This document shows positions 23,481 to 34,426 of a DNA stretch of 64,000 nt, in pieces. A program made the translations under genes and the position numbers. Where the stretch lies: the NCBI GenBank assembly GCA_024516155.1, contig JAJJXM010000052.1:124001-188000 (forward strand), written 5' to 3'. Position 1 is the stretch's first letter, and each line of letters begins with the position of its first letter. The stretch is from Pyronema omphalodes. Taxonomy: Eukaryota; Ascomycota; Pezizomycetes; Pezizales; Pyronemataceae. The notes below the pieces were generated by a model that was not told the origin of the DNA, made no database searches, and saw only the letters and a program-made list of their open reading frames with translations.

Positions 23481-26400
23481 TTAAATATCCATTCCTAATC
23501 TCTGATTCGCACCGAAAAAATGCCCCTTCAAATTCCCTCTACTCCACTCCTCCACATGTCTTTTCGCACTACCCTCCCACAACCTTGCCGCCAACCTCTT
23601 AAGCGTCAAATCCTCCTCCTTCGTTACCCCAAGCTGTTGTTCAATCCACGCCACTACTCCATTCCTGGTAATTAGTGTAGTACCTCCCCCCTCAATCGCC
23701 GCCGCATTCCATAGAAGCTCAAGCACCTTCTCTCTTGCCCTCTCAGTGCAGTTTGGTGAGGTGTACAAATTGAGAACATTTCCCAATACATTCCTTTTTC
23801 TATACAAGACCAAATCTGCCTCGGTTTTGAGTCCCGCAGTAAGGATGTTCAAAATCCAAGCAACCTCTTTATGATGTTCTTCACCGACCTGTAGGATAGA
23901 TAACATTAAGGGTAGGTCATGGAGTTGGAGCAAATGATGCTTCAAAAGCATTTCCATGACTTTCTCATAAAGGAAGTGGGTAGGGTTTGCCAAAACATTC
24001 GTAGCCTGAGCTAAGAAGATTCCCATAGCAGAAGGGAGGGGCTGGTCTTTGAATTCAGCATCCACCGCGGATAGAGAGGCTAGAAGGGCCATGATTAAGT
24101 GAATGACCTGGGTCTTATTGCGGTATGGGGAGTCTTCTAGCTTCGCTGCAACGGTGCTTAGGAAGTTATAGGCCATGGAACGAATGGACTTGTCAGACGA
24201 GGAGAGGCAGACCATGGCGTAAGAAACACAGTGACGTTCAACGGCTGCTTGTGCTTCGAGGATGTGGGTTTCGGAGATGAGACAGAAGGTCAACGCAGGA
24301 AGCATGAATAAAGGGTCGTAGGCTTTTCCAACTGGAATAATGCTTTCTTTGATGGTTTTCATGTATTCCTCCAGGTTGTTGAAGACGGCATCAACGGTGG
24401 TGGCTGAGGAGTGGAAAACACTCTTGGACAGGATCTTGGCGTCGATGGAAACCTCGAGGCGTCCACGGGCTCGGGAGATGAGGTGTTTCTCGGTGGTCTC
24501 GAGAACAGACCAGGAGGCAATTCTGGAGGCACAAGAGCGGGCAATGTGGCCTTCGATGTGCTGAATTATCTTGAGAAGCATACGGTCGATAGGGTCATTG
24601 GTTCCGCGGTAGGATTCCATGATGCCGTCTAAAGTTGCGATGTTAGATAAGGTGGCTTTTCCGGCTTGGAAAAGTTTAGAAATTAGGAATGCCGTGTAGT
24701 GGTGAATATCTTCCATTTCCTGGTTTGCGCTGCGGAAGGAAAGCTGGTTCTCGGGGTGGCCAAGGACCATGTTCAGAAGCTTCGCAAGATCCAAAGATTT
24801 GGCCGAGGCGAAAGATACAATGCTGACGGCTAGGTAGGCAACCTCAGGGACACTAATGTGCTTCTGGATTCCAGCTTCGATGACAGCGTTGATAGTTCCC
24901 CGAGGGATAACCTTCTCTAAGTTGATTTTCTTTCTGGCAAGGAATTTACCCAGAGCCATAGCCAATTTGGTAACCTTCTCAGAGAGAATTGCGTCCTCAG
25001 CAAAGCGACGAGTCAAGTGATCGAAGACCATCAAGAACCAAGCTTTCATTTCAGGGACAGCAGCCTCCTCGGGACTATCAATCAAGGCCTCAACCAAAAA
25101 AACAGTACTATCGGTCAAAGCACTTCTCTTCCTGTTGGCAGCAATGTGCTTCAAGACACCCTCCTTATCCAAGGTAGGGAAGAGGGAAACAGCCCGGCGC
25201 AGAACATTAACCTGGGACACATCAGGTGCAGACTCAAGAAGCTCCTTCTGGGCAATGTTGAAGGCATTCAGAAGCTTAGACTTAATGGCATCATCAGTAG
25301 ACTCAACCCATTCATACTTGCCCTCAGTCTCAGTAGCTTTAGAGTAAACCTCAAGAAGGGCAGAGACACACTCAATCAACATAGGGGCAGCCTTTCCGGA
25401 CTTAAGATCCTTGTCAAGCTGTTGAATAACAGTTTCGCGAACGGTAGGAAGCTTGGGAATCAAAGCACAGATGACAGCCATGTGCTCCGGTCCAGCCTTA
25501 GCAGGGTAGGAGAAGCCCTTGAACTCCTCAGAATCGGTGGCGGCAATATAGGCAACGAGAGCAGAAGAGACCTTGGCGGTCATGATCTCGGGCTTCATCA
25601 TCTGACTGATGTACTTGATGTCGATGACATCTCCACGCTCAGCGGAAAGGTGGATAATATATCCAAGAAGCTGCGCAAGGGTTCCATCGGTGAAGCGGGC
25701 GGGTTTGGAGCAAAGCTTCTCAACAAGCTTGTTCACATTCTCGGCGGAGTAAACCAAGGCGACTATGGTCCGGTAGATTTGGAGGAACTTGGAACGGTCA
25801 TCCTCAGACAAGGCGTCGAAGGACTCAACGAACTGGATCATGGCAGCGGGGAGCTTCTTCGTGCTAGCTTCGAGGGCGGAGTCGCCACGCTCGAAAGCGG
25901 TGGTCAACAAGGCAGCATATCCATGAGAGAGCTCGACGACCAGGGAAACACGGTCCTTGGGAGTAGAAGCATTGCAGAACAACTCAAGGCAAGGAGCTTC
26001 CGCAATGATGAAAGCCTTAGTCTTTTCGGCAACCTTTCCTTCCTTTCCAATTAGCCCAAAGGCTATAGCCTTAACAAGTTCGTTCAACTTCTTGACGGTA
26101 GAAACGGCGGAAGCTCCAGAAATTTCTTTGCTCTTGACAACCTCGGCAATTGCACGCTGGGCAATGGCAAGATCAAAGATAGAAGCCTCGACCTTCCCAC
26201 TTACTACACCAGCCGACACCTGTTCCACGATCTGAAGGTAAAGGGATCTATCTGGAAGAGGCGCAAAGATATCGCGAATGCTGACTTTGTTGTCATCAAC
26301 ATCCATGCTGTTGGTAGCAAGCTTCAAATCCTGTTCACCCTTCAAGTATTCCTTGAGCTGTTGAAGGGTCTTCTTGTGAGACTCGGAAACCTCGGCGATA

Positions 26401-28956
26401 CGGTCAATCAAGACAGCAAGAACATTCTTGTTCTCTCCGGTGAAAGCACATGACTCAAGAAAGCGCATTAACCATTGAACACCTGCAGCTTTTTGTTCGG
26501 AAGTCTTGTCCTTAGCCTGCATGAAGAACTTCCACTGCTCGGCCAAAGTCATGACGATAGGGCTGACAGGGGCAGGCTGAGTTGAGGCCTTCTTGTCCCG
26601 AACCTGGGCGGCAATCTCGGCATAATCGTCGAGATATTTGAAAGGACCACGGATACAGCGAGCTACTACCTCATCCAAAAGGGAAAGTACGGCTTCCAAA
26701 TCATCATCCTTCTTAATGGTTGACAAGCTCTCCAACAAGGCGTCCAAGGGAGAAGCCTTAGTCTCGGCCTGGAAAAGATAACTGGCGGATGAAAAAGAGT
26801 GGAGGAGCGCACGGATCTGCTGTTGTGGGGCATTTGTGGCAGTGCTGCAACATAACTGGAGAATGGCGACGAATGGAGAGTGCTTCATGGTAGCTGTACA
26901 CAGATTAGCATTCGAATCATTTCATCTATGGAATATTTAACTTACGAGTTTTGTTCCACCACTTAACATCAGGAACCTCGTTGGCAATTTTCAACAAATG
27001 TCCCATCTCCAAAAGTTTCATTCCCTTGTGCTGGGCATTGTTGTCTCCAAGGAAGGTAGAAAGAGCAACATTGACGTCGAACTTTCCTTCCGCTGCAATC
27101 TCGGGAATCGTGGAGTAGTATTCTGCCAATAACCTCATCTTTGCTTCAGTCTGTAAAATACCGTCGGTAGCAGCCTTCTTTCCGCCACCAGTAATAACGA
27201 TGGAAACATCAGGAACACGCTTGCAGAATTCCTCGATAACCTCGAATCTGCACATCTTCCACAATTCGCTGGGGTCATGAACATCGGCAGAGGCCACATC
27301 GAGAGCCTCCAAAACCTCGCGGAGCTTCTTGAAGGCAACTAATAGAATTCTGGTAGAAAAGAATCTAATCATGCCACTCTCGTGGGTTAAACACTTGGTC
27401 ATGACAGTCTTATTCAAAGGTTTAGGCATAATGTTCTCAATAACCACAGCGCTTGGTGGTGGTAAAGTAACTGAATCCGATCCACCGAAGTTCTCCGGAA
27501 TCGGGAGAGAAATTACAGCCAATAAAAACGTACACAATCCAACCCATGTCGAAGTCAACTTAGGGTCAAAGCTGAAGGTTGAATTTGAGTGTGAAAGGAA
27601 GTGATCGGCGACCAGCTCGGGTGAAGTCTTGAAGATCTCCAATATTAAATCGAGCTGTGCAGTATCTGCGTGGGGGCGGATACTGGTCGTAAACGACGAA
27701 AGGATGCGGTTGTGAACCTTGGGCGCAGCCTTTCCACTACGCTTCTCGTCACCCTCGCCATATCCAGGAGGGTACCAGCCGTGATCAGGGAAACATACTC
27801 CTGATCCCTTCTTAGTTGAGGCTTCAAGCAAGAACTCATGCGCGACATGTGAAAGTGGCTTCTCCTCCTCCTTTCCGGCCTTAGAGTACTTTACAATCTC
27901 GTCGCGGCCGTACAAACTGAGAATGTGACCAAGAATCCACTCATTAAAGGCATTTGTTTTGGTAGCGCGAGGAATTTCGTCCTCAGCAAGAACCTTGGTC
28001 TTCATAACTTCCAAGAGCTCGTAGATAAGCTGAGGTGTATCTGTCTTCAAGTGCTTGAATAGTGGTGTAATCCATGTTCTCAATCCCAACATCTCATTCC
28101 TAACACTGGGCTCTCCATGTTGCAGGAAAGACAGGAAGAACCTGACCATTAAAGTACGTACTGATGGGCGCGCAGGATCTTCTACCGTCGCCTTTCCAGA
28201 GTTGTTCTTGACATCAAGGTGCTTAGGGATGTCCTTGATAGTGAAGTCGAATGAAGAGTGTACGAATCCGCACATAACTCCAAAGTTGAATTTGGTCATC
28301 TCCGTCAGCATTCTGAGGCAGGGCGACACAACCTGGTCTTTTGATCCGGTAATTCCACGGTAGACATATTTTAGGGTTGACTGCTGTAGCAAACTCTTGA
28401 TTAAGATGATTCCGTACTTTTGGAGGTCTTCGTGGTAGCTGCATAACCGGATTAAAAGCACCATACACGAAGGAAGAAGGCACGATAGCGATACCGAGTT
28501 GTTCTATCCCCATTAGCATTCTACCACAATCCATGCGTACAATACAAACCTGATTAGCATAACTCCAAATCTGCGCAACGTCCCCAAATGCCACAATCTC
28601 CTTTGCGGGCTCTGCCTCATCCTCCTTGGTTTCCTTCGCCTGTCCAATAACGTGCTTGCACTGCATCTCCAAGTACTCCTTTAGGATTACACGGTTTGCG
28701 CTTGCCTCCTTCTCATCAATATCGTGCGCCTCATTTTTGGAGCATCTAAACAAGAAGTCCTTGAAGCTCTTAATACCTAATTGGACCTCATCTCAGTAGC
28801 CGCGCCGCGAAAGTAGCGAAAACTCGGAAATCGTAACTAACCGGCACCATTATAGTCGGAAAGAGCGGCGGCGAGCTCACGGGAGCTCTTGATAGGATTT
28901 GTTGCGGCTGCCGGAGCATCATCGGTTCGTCGCCGTTTCTCTGGTCGCGGAGGCAT
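23481..28956 (-). CDS. URB1: URB1/Npa1 nucleolar pre-60S ribosome biogenesis protein
   Basis: Large nucleolar alpha-helical scaffold needed for early pre-60S (27S pre-rRNA) assembly. Four exons on the minus strand: 28956-28842, 28791-28550, 28503-26946 and 26893-23481 (introns of 50, 46 and 52 bp). Phases agree and give 1775 aa, within the usual size of this family. The start MPPRPEKRRRTDD has a basic, NLS-like tail. The Npa1 N-terminal domain covers the first roughly 450 residues (KYVYRGITGSKDQVVSPCLRML, FDFTIKDIPKHL). The URB1 C-terminal domain is near residues 1480-1680 (YDPLFMLPALTFCL, LHDLPLMLSIL, RKRNVLGNVLNLY). The second intron was placed by its branch site GCTAAT and by restoring the conserved run into VLLIRLCSYHEDLQKYG. 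A 345-codon antisense ORF (25017-26054) is a shadow. Single-copy housekeeping gene, no oddities seen. Confidence 0.93.
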
Positions 28957-30254
28957 TTTGGTTTGTTGTTGGTTTCTGGGCTCTGGGGAAGCTGCGACAG
29001 AGATCTACTGGAGAACTTTTTTGACGGGCACAAGCGCGAACGTGTAACCCATGCTCAAAAACGCGGAGCTTGCCGTACCAGGGTTCCCATCTGCGCGTCT
29101 GCGCGTTGATGCCGATGATGGCGCGGGGCTCGGATGTCCAGCCTTATCTATTGCACCATCTTGCCAATTATTTCAAATTTGTAAAATTATGACGATCTGT
29201 GAATTTGTAAATTTTTCAATTGAATAATTTGTGGATTTTACGTAATAATTTGAGGATGATTACAAGAATCATCTCGCCGAACAAAAGCTACAGAACGGAT
29301 ATATATACCAGAAATCTATCACATTCGGAATTCACTGTATCAACTAATCCAAAGAACTGTGCCCCGCATGGAGTGTCAGCTTACATGCCATATCCGGGCA
29401 ATTCTCCTTCAATTCTGAATTTATTCGTTCGTATTGCTCAACTTCGTATGCATCTTTTGCCTAGAGTGATATGATTTCCGTAGGGAGCCGTGGAAAAACG
29501 CTTCTGGCGAATGATGACCACAGCAACGCACTTATCAATATTCTCTAAAGACCGGCAGAACAAAGAAGTCGTGTATGTAGACTTCAGTCTCATATGTAGA
29601 AACCTTAATTCTGGATTAGAAGGCGAGCAGTCAAAATAAGGTGCGGCTCATCCCAGCGCCGGTGCGCCTATCGAACTGCGCTTAGGTACCGTCGCAGGTT
29701 CATGTGGGGTTCACAAGGCACCTCGTTGCCACCGTCGCTGCGCATCATCAACAGAGCTTGATTCCGCGAGCACCACCACCACCAACGGTTCATCAATCAG
29801 CTGAAATCTAATACCTCAAAATGTAACTTGATACTTGGAATCTCTTTGCAGCACAAAGTCATAGTTACACCCCCCGCACCTAATTTACGTCACCCCATGC
29901 TGATGTGACGGAGCTCCGGTGTCGATCATTGGCGATTGAGCGCATATTAACCAGCCTTAGCATGGTGTCCTCCCAGTAGCATTTAGATTATGTATGTTAA
30001 TAATCTCCAACCAGACTTTCTAAGCCATTAATAATTTCAAATCTCAAATCCGTCTCCCTCATGCTGAGCTATCAATGGCGAATTTCCGTGTGGGGCAATC
30101 GACATACCATTGCCTAATTACTGGAGCCCCCTGTGGCGGGGTATAGATGTGCCGTCGTATGGGCTCCATATAAACCTATCAACCTTATCCTATCCCCAAC
30201 TCCATTCTACACAATAAACACCTTCTCCATATTCATTTTCCTCGGCCAAAAAAC
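28957..30254. other. Intergenic region between divergent URB1 and oxidoreductase genes
   Basis: 1.3 kb with only small random ORFs. It must contain the URB1 promoter at its left and the oxidoreductase promoter at its right (TATAAA at 30169-30174). Confidence 0.6.
30169..30174 (+). promoter_or_regulatory. TATA box of the NmrA-like gene
   Basis: TATAAA in CCATATAAACC, 81 bp before the ATG at 30255, followed by a pyrimidine-rich leader. Position and sequence fit a fungal TATA element; not tested. Confidence 0.5.
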
Positions 30255-31154
30255 ATGTACATCCTCCGCAACGTCACCCTCCTTGGCGCAACCGGCAATG
30301 TCGGTGCCCCCGTCCTCAATGCTCTCCTTTCCACTCCTCAACTCTCTGTCACCGTCCTCGCACGTCCTAGCAGCAGCATCGCCCACAACCATCCTGAGGG
30401 TGCTAAGGTCGTTATATGCAAGGACTTCTCACACGAAACCCTTGTCCCTCTCCTTCGTGGAACCGACGCCCTAGTAATCACCGCCGGAACCGATGCCTTC
30501 ACCCTCCAGCACACCTTGATAACTGCTGCTGTCGAGGCTGGTGTAAAGAGGATCATTCCCTCGGAGTTCGGTAGTAATTTAAACAACGAGGAGGTTTCAA
30601 AATTGGGGGTGTTTCAAACTAAGATTAGTGTAAGGAAAGAACTTCAAAAACTGGCGGAAGAAGGCAAGATTGAATGGACGGGAATTTCCAATGGTGCTTT
30701 ACTTGACTGGGGGTTGAAGGTTGGATTTTTGGGCATTGATGTCAAGAATAAGAAGGCGACACTTTTCGATGGGGGTGAACGGAGGTTTTCGGCCACGTTA
30801 TTGGGTGATGTGGGAAAAGCCGTCGTTGGAGTTCTTATGCACCCAGAGGAAACGAAGAATAGGCTTGTGTATGTCCACTCAGCGGTTTTGACGCAGAACC
30901 AGTTGGTGGGAGTCTATGAGAAATTATTGGGAGAAAAGTTGGAGACAACAGTGGCGGATACAGAGAAGATCAAGCAGCAGGGAGATGAGAAGATTGAGAA
31001 GGGTGATTATAGTGGATTTGTGGACCAGATTATTAGGGCACTGTGGGGCCCCAACTCCGGTAGTGATTATGGGAAGAAAGTCGATAATGAGCTGTTTTTC
31101 ATTGAGCAGCTTACGGATGAGCAGTTGGAGGAGGTGGTTCGGTCTACTTTGTAA
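30255..31154 (+). CDS. NmrA-like / isoflavone-reductase-family NAD(P)-binding oxidoreductase
   Basis: Intronless, 299 aa, cytosolic (no signal or membrane segment). The Rossmann start is NVTLLGATGNVGAPV, with the glycine motif G11-A-T-G14-N-V-G17. The PCBER/isoflavone reductase hallmarks follow: VTVLARPSS after the second strand (NADPH 2'-phosphate region), ALVITAG, AGVKRIIPSEFGSN, and the C-terminal substrate-binding part. Fungal members reduce diverse small molecules or act as redox sensors like NmrA, so the substrate is unknown. A TATA box lies 81 bp upstream. The gene stands alone between URB1 (divergent) and the J-protein gene (convergent), which gives no pathway clue. Length is normal for the family. 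Confidence 0.88.
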   Translation: MYILRNVTLLGATGNVGAPVLNALLSTPQLSVTVLARPSSSIAHNHPEGAKVVICKDFSHETLVPLLRGTDALVITAGTDAFTLQHTLITAAVEAGVKRIIPSEFGSNLNNEEVSKLGVFQTKISVRKELQKLAEEGKIEWTGISNGALLDWGLKVGFLGIDVKNKKATLFDGGERRFSATLLGDVGKAVVGVLMHPEETKNRLVYVHSAVLTQNQLVGVYEKLLGEKLETTVADTEKIKQQGDEKIEKGDYSGFVDQIIRALWGPNSGSDYGKKVDNELFFIEQLTDEQLEEVVRSTL

Positions 31155-31652
31155 GGTTTTGGTGGATGGTAGCGGAGTAGCATTATTCCAGTATCGTACT
31201 TGAATTTTCTAAAATAAAAAAAATGATAGCGCTTTATTTGGGTCACACGTTATTCGGGAAATATTTGTAGTCACCAGTAGAGGACTTCCCGTGAAGCGAT
31301 TCATGTCTATAAAAAAAGCCCATGACTCGCTCAGTGCGCCATCTACCGATCGATCCAAGAGTTTCACCTCTCGAAATACATAAGCGAAGGTGTAGTAACA
31401 CCTGAGATATCGGAATTCCGGGCAATGAATGGTTCCGTTTTACACAAAACGCAATCACAAAAGCGTTACTATAGCTTCTACAGAAAGTTCTCCAGTTATC
31501 ACCTCCACAAATACACTACTATTTGAATTTTAGACATGAAAACGAAAAAATGATATTATTAATTGAACCCAGAAGTACCAGTATTAAACCCCAACCTTAA
31601 CACCCAACCTTAACACCCACCATAGTTCTTTTCCGACGTAAAATATCCGCCT
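31155..31652. other. Short intergenic region between convergent genes
   Basis: About 500 bp between the stop codons of the oxidoreductase and SPF31-like genes. It should contain both 3' UTRs; AT-rich, nothing else recognised. Confidence 0.6.
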
Positions 31653-32422
31653 CTAACCCAGCGGTTTGGTCTTCTGCTTCTTTTTCTTCGCCCCACTCTT
31701 TTGAAAATCTCTCCAACTGCTAATTCTGTTATCCCTTGTACTCTCCCAGGCAACCTCATTTTCTCTCTTCCTCTTTCTCTCTTCGATCTCAGCTTCCTGT
31801 TTTCTCTGCTCCCTTCCCTCTTCCGCCAGCTGTGCCTTAAGCTGTTTTCTCCTTCGTAGCTCGTTATCGATCAAGACTGTCTTTGTCTTCTCTCTCCAAT
31901 CCACCGCAAACTCTGGCGTTTTAAGGTCCGGGGTATCAACGGTCCATTTTCGTTCTCGAATCAGGAGCATACGAGCATCGGCAATAGCTTCGTCGAGACG
32001 TTCACGCTTCTTTTCATCGGAGAGCTCGGCTTGCGCTTTTTTGAGCCGATCGAAGGCGTCTGGAGCTAGAGGATTCGAGGTCTTATCGGGATGGATAAGG
32101 AGGGACTTTTTACGAAATTGCGCTTTAATATCTGACTCGGTGACACCGGGTTGGAGGTCGAGGATTGCATAGCTGTAACGTAGTTAGTATTTTCATCAGC
32201 TGTAGTGGGGTGGTGGAGGGGCACGGACGCGTCAAGCTTAAAGGCGTTTAGAATGCGTTGGATCTCTGTATCCTGGCAGCGAGTTGTGATCAGTATTTTT
32301 AATTGCTATTGTAGAGGAAGAAAACATACTTTGGCATATTCATTTGCTTCTCGGTCGAGATCTGCGAGAATGTCTTTGCCCTCCTTCTCATCAACTGTCT
32401 TCTCCGGTGCTTTGGAAGCCAT
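31653..32422 (-). CDS. spf31: SPF31/DNAJC8-like J-domain protein, spliceosome-associated
   Basis: Three exons on the minus strand: 32422-32330, 32272-32229 and 32172-31653 (introns of 57 and 56 bp, phases 0 and 2), giving 218 aa. The second donor is an unusual GTCCGT, but its acceptor has a perfect TACTAAC branch site and the join gives the conserved run RILNAFKLDAYAILDLQPG. The J-domain (about residues 45-115) has the HPD motif in LLIHPDKT, which stimulates Hsp70 ATPase activity. The C-terminal half is a highly charged helix (RERKWTVDTPDL, then Arg/Glu/Lys-rich), ending in a Lys-rich tail that could be nuclear. Family members (S. pombe Spf31, human DNAJC8) associate with the spliceosome. It is divergent from MTR3 with a 237-bp gap. 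Confidence 0.9.
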
Positions 32423-32659
32423 TGTAAAACGTCTGGTGGTGGCTGTCGCGCTGTCGTGTGTCAAGAAAGGTCTCTAACCAGCCAGTAACCACGGGGGATC
32501 CTGGCAGGCTTGGCGTGGATTTCTCAAGCACGTCCAAGCAGCGTCTGCGAAGCGAAAGCAAAGAGTGCAATCATTCAGTCACGACTCGCCACGACTCTCA
32601 CCCCACATCACGACTCAGCATACCATAATCCCGTTTCGAATCAGCACCTTAAAATAATA
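32423..32659. promoter_or_regulatory. Shared divergent promoter of SPF31-like and MTR3 genes
   Basis: Only 237 bp separate the two ATGs on opposite strands, so both promoters must lie here or overlap. No clear TATA box was seen. Both products act in nuclear RNA metabolism. Confidence 0.6.
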
Positions 32660-33531
32660 ATGGCTCTCGCCGACCGCCGCCGCATTAACGGTCCTCTCAC
32701 TGGCACCACACCCCCACTCTTCACCAGCACCCCCGAGTCCCCCGTCTCCCTCAAGAGCGCCCGCGATATCCGGCCTGTCTGTATGTTACTTCTTTCTCTC
32801 AAAGCTCTCCTTTTACCTCACTAACTCTTTCTCCAGTTATCAAAACCTCTCTCACGCCCCCCGCCCACGGTTCCGCCTACCTCGAAATCCACACCTCTAC
32901 TTTGAAGCTCTCCGCCTCAGTCTACGGCCCTCGACCCCTTCCTCCCTCTGCGCCATTTTCTCCCCATGCTCGCGTCACAGCCGAAGTTAAATTCGCACCC
33001 TTCTCAACCCCCGGCACTCGTCGTGGGTATGTTCGCGATAACTTTGAGCGGGACCTATCATCTCAGCTACAGATTGCGTTATGCCGAGTGATCAACACGG
33101 CGAAGTACCCAAAGTCGGGAGTGGATGTATTTGTTACCATCATTGATACTGGCAGTAATGCTAAAGAGGTGAATGAGTTTGAGATTTTGACGGCGGCTAT
33201 CAATGTTTCCTCGGTCGCTGTTTGTGATGCGGGGGTTGAGATGGTGGATCTTGTATCGGCGGGATTTGTAGGAAGGGATGCACAGGGAGATATTGTCTGT
33301 GATCCGGAAAACGTTATGGAGAAGATGTGCCTGGTCTCATATATGGCGGCTAGAGATGAGATTACAATGGTTTGGACCAAGGGAGAGATGGACGGAGAGG
33401 AGGTTGTAAAGATGACGGACGTTGCGGCGGAAACGGCGGGAAGGACGAGAGGTGTTGTTAGTGAGGCAGTGAAGGAGAGGGTTTGGTCTTTGCAGTTAGG
33501 AGGGAAGCCGGATGTGAAAATGAGTGGTTGA
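32660..33531 (+). CDS. MTR3: Exosome core subunit Mtr3 (RNase PH fold)
   Basis: Non-catalytic subunit of the six-member RNase PH ring of the RNA exosome, acting in nucleus and cytoplasm in 3'-5' RNA decay and processing. Two exons: 32660-32780 and 32837-33531 (56-bp intron, GTATGT...CTCCAG, phase 1), 271 aa. The start MALADRRRINGP is typical of fungal Mtr3. RNase PH features follow: FIKTSLTPPAHGSAYLEI, SVYGPRPLPPSAPFSPHARV, RRGYVRDNFERDLS and an ALCRVINTAKYPKSGVDVFVTII strand-helix region. The phosphate- and metal-binding residues of active RNase PH are not evident, as expected for this inactive subunit. Rrp41, Rrp43 and Rrp46 are less likely because of the DRRRINGP start and overall pattern. 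Confidence 0.92.
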
Positions 33532-33876
33532 AGAATTTGTGAATCGGCGGCTATTTATTACTGGCATGGAGAAGGGCAGCTTCATATAAAAGTTTGGCGT
33601 TATGGGATTGTTTGTTTTTGCAGTTTTATAATTATCTCTTAGGGATACTGGATCACAGAGGTAGGTGTATATATGACCGAATTATGATAATGAATCCACA
33701 CGTGGCTAAATACAAGAGAGGAAAAACTTCTGAGTTTCTGGGCAGAAATATTTTTGATGCAGTTCAGACAAAATTTCAGTGCAGCAATAAAATATAAGGG
33801 CCCCAAAATGTACCTACCATGGGTGGAGGACTTTATTACTTCAGATAGTCCTGATATACAATCGGTGAATAAGGTT
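33532..33876. other. Intergenic region between MTR3 and tRNA-Leu
   Basis: 345 bp, AT-rich, holding the MTR3 3' UTR. No other feature recognised. Confidence 0.6.
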
Positions 33877-33883
33877 AAAAAAA
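33877..33883 (-). terminator. Pol III terminator of tRNA-Leu copy 1
   Basis: Run of seven T on the minus strand, 6 bases after the tRNA 3' end. Confidence 0.8.
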
Positions 33884-33889
33884 GAATGT

Positions 33890-33989
33890 TGACGGAAGTG
33901 GGACTTGAACCCACGCTCAGTTTCCCGAACCAGGAATCGATATTAAGGTAACCTTAACCTGGCGCCATAACCAACTCGGCCATCCCGCC
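33890..33989 (-). tRNA. tRNA-Leu(AAG), copy 1, with 16-nt intron
   Basis: 100-nt class II tRNA gene. The acceptor stem GGCGGGA pairs with TTCCGTC (two G-U pairs), discriminator A. The anticodon stem CCAGG/CCTGG encloses TTAAGG, a 16-nt intron and T, giving anticodon AAG at 34-36. The intron pairs with the anticodon (TTAAGG...CCTTAA), as usual for spliced nuclear tRNAs. The long variable arm (TTCGG...CTGAG) and the T-arm GTGGG-TTCAAGT-CCCAC are intact. The body is identical to the two copies at 40263 and 41003. Confidence 0.95.
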
Positions 33990-34426
33990 TTGTTATGTTG
34001 AGCAAACACTAATAACATTTAACATAAATAATATATTTCGCTCCAAATAATAAATGATCAAATAAATAACTACCGGGGGTTGTATCGTGGCATTCTTACA
34101 TCTTTCTCACTCGTTCATCAATTTTGTTTCAACAATATTACTACTGTTTTACCCAGTAATCCTCGGTCTATTATTTGCAGGAATATGATCCGCACCTTGA
34201 AACTTAACGTCATCCAGACAGAATCCCAGGCACCAGCTCCCTGTTGAAATAGCCCTAAGCGGCGCTTGTACAACCCAAAAATAATCGCTGCCCCGCCTCA
34301 AGTGAATCACACTCCACCAAACTGAAATTGAGCACCCCTCAAGTCACCAAGCTGTCGTCTGCACTCCGCCTTTTCGCTCGTACCATCCCTCGTCGAGCCC
34401 TATTCCACACATCCCGCCGCGTCACA
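33990..34426. other. Upstream region and 5' leader of ARC1
   Basis: Contains the 5' flank of tRNA-Leu copy 1 and the ARC1 promoter. From 34259 the sequence stays open in the ARC1 frame up to its ATG and encodes a presequence-like peptide (see ARC1 and the findings). An out-of-frame ATG near 34184 opens a short uORF ending within about 20 codons. Confidence 0.6.

Noticed and set aside
25017..26054. 345-codon ORF antisense to URB1
   Set aside because: Lies wholly inside exon 4 of URB1 on the other strand, Leu/Gly-rich with no domain; an antisense shadow of coding bias.
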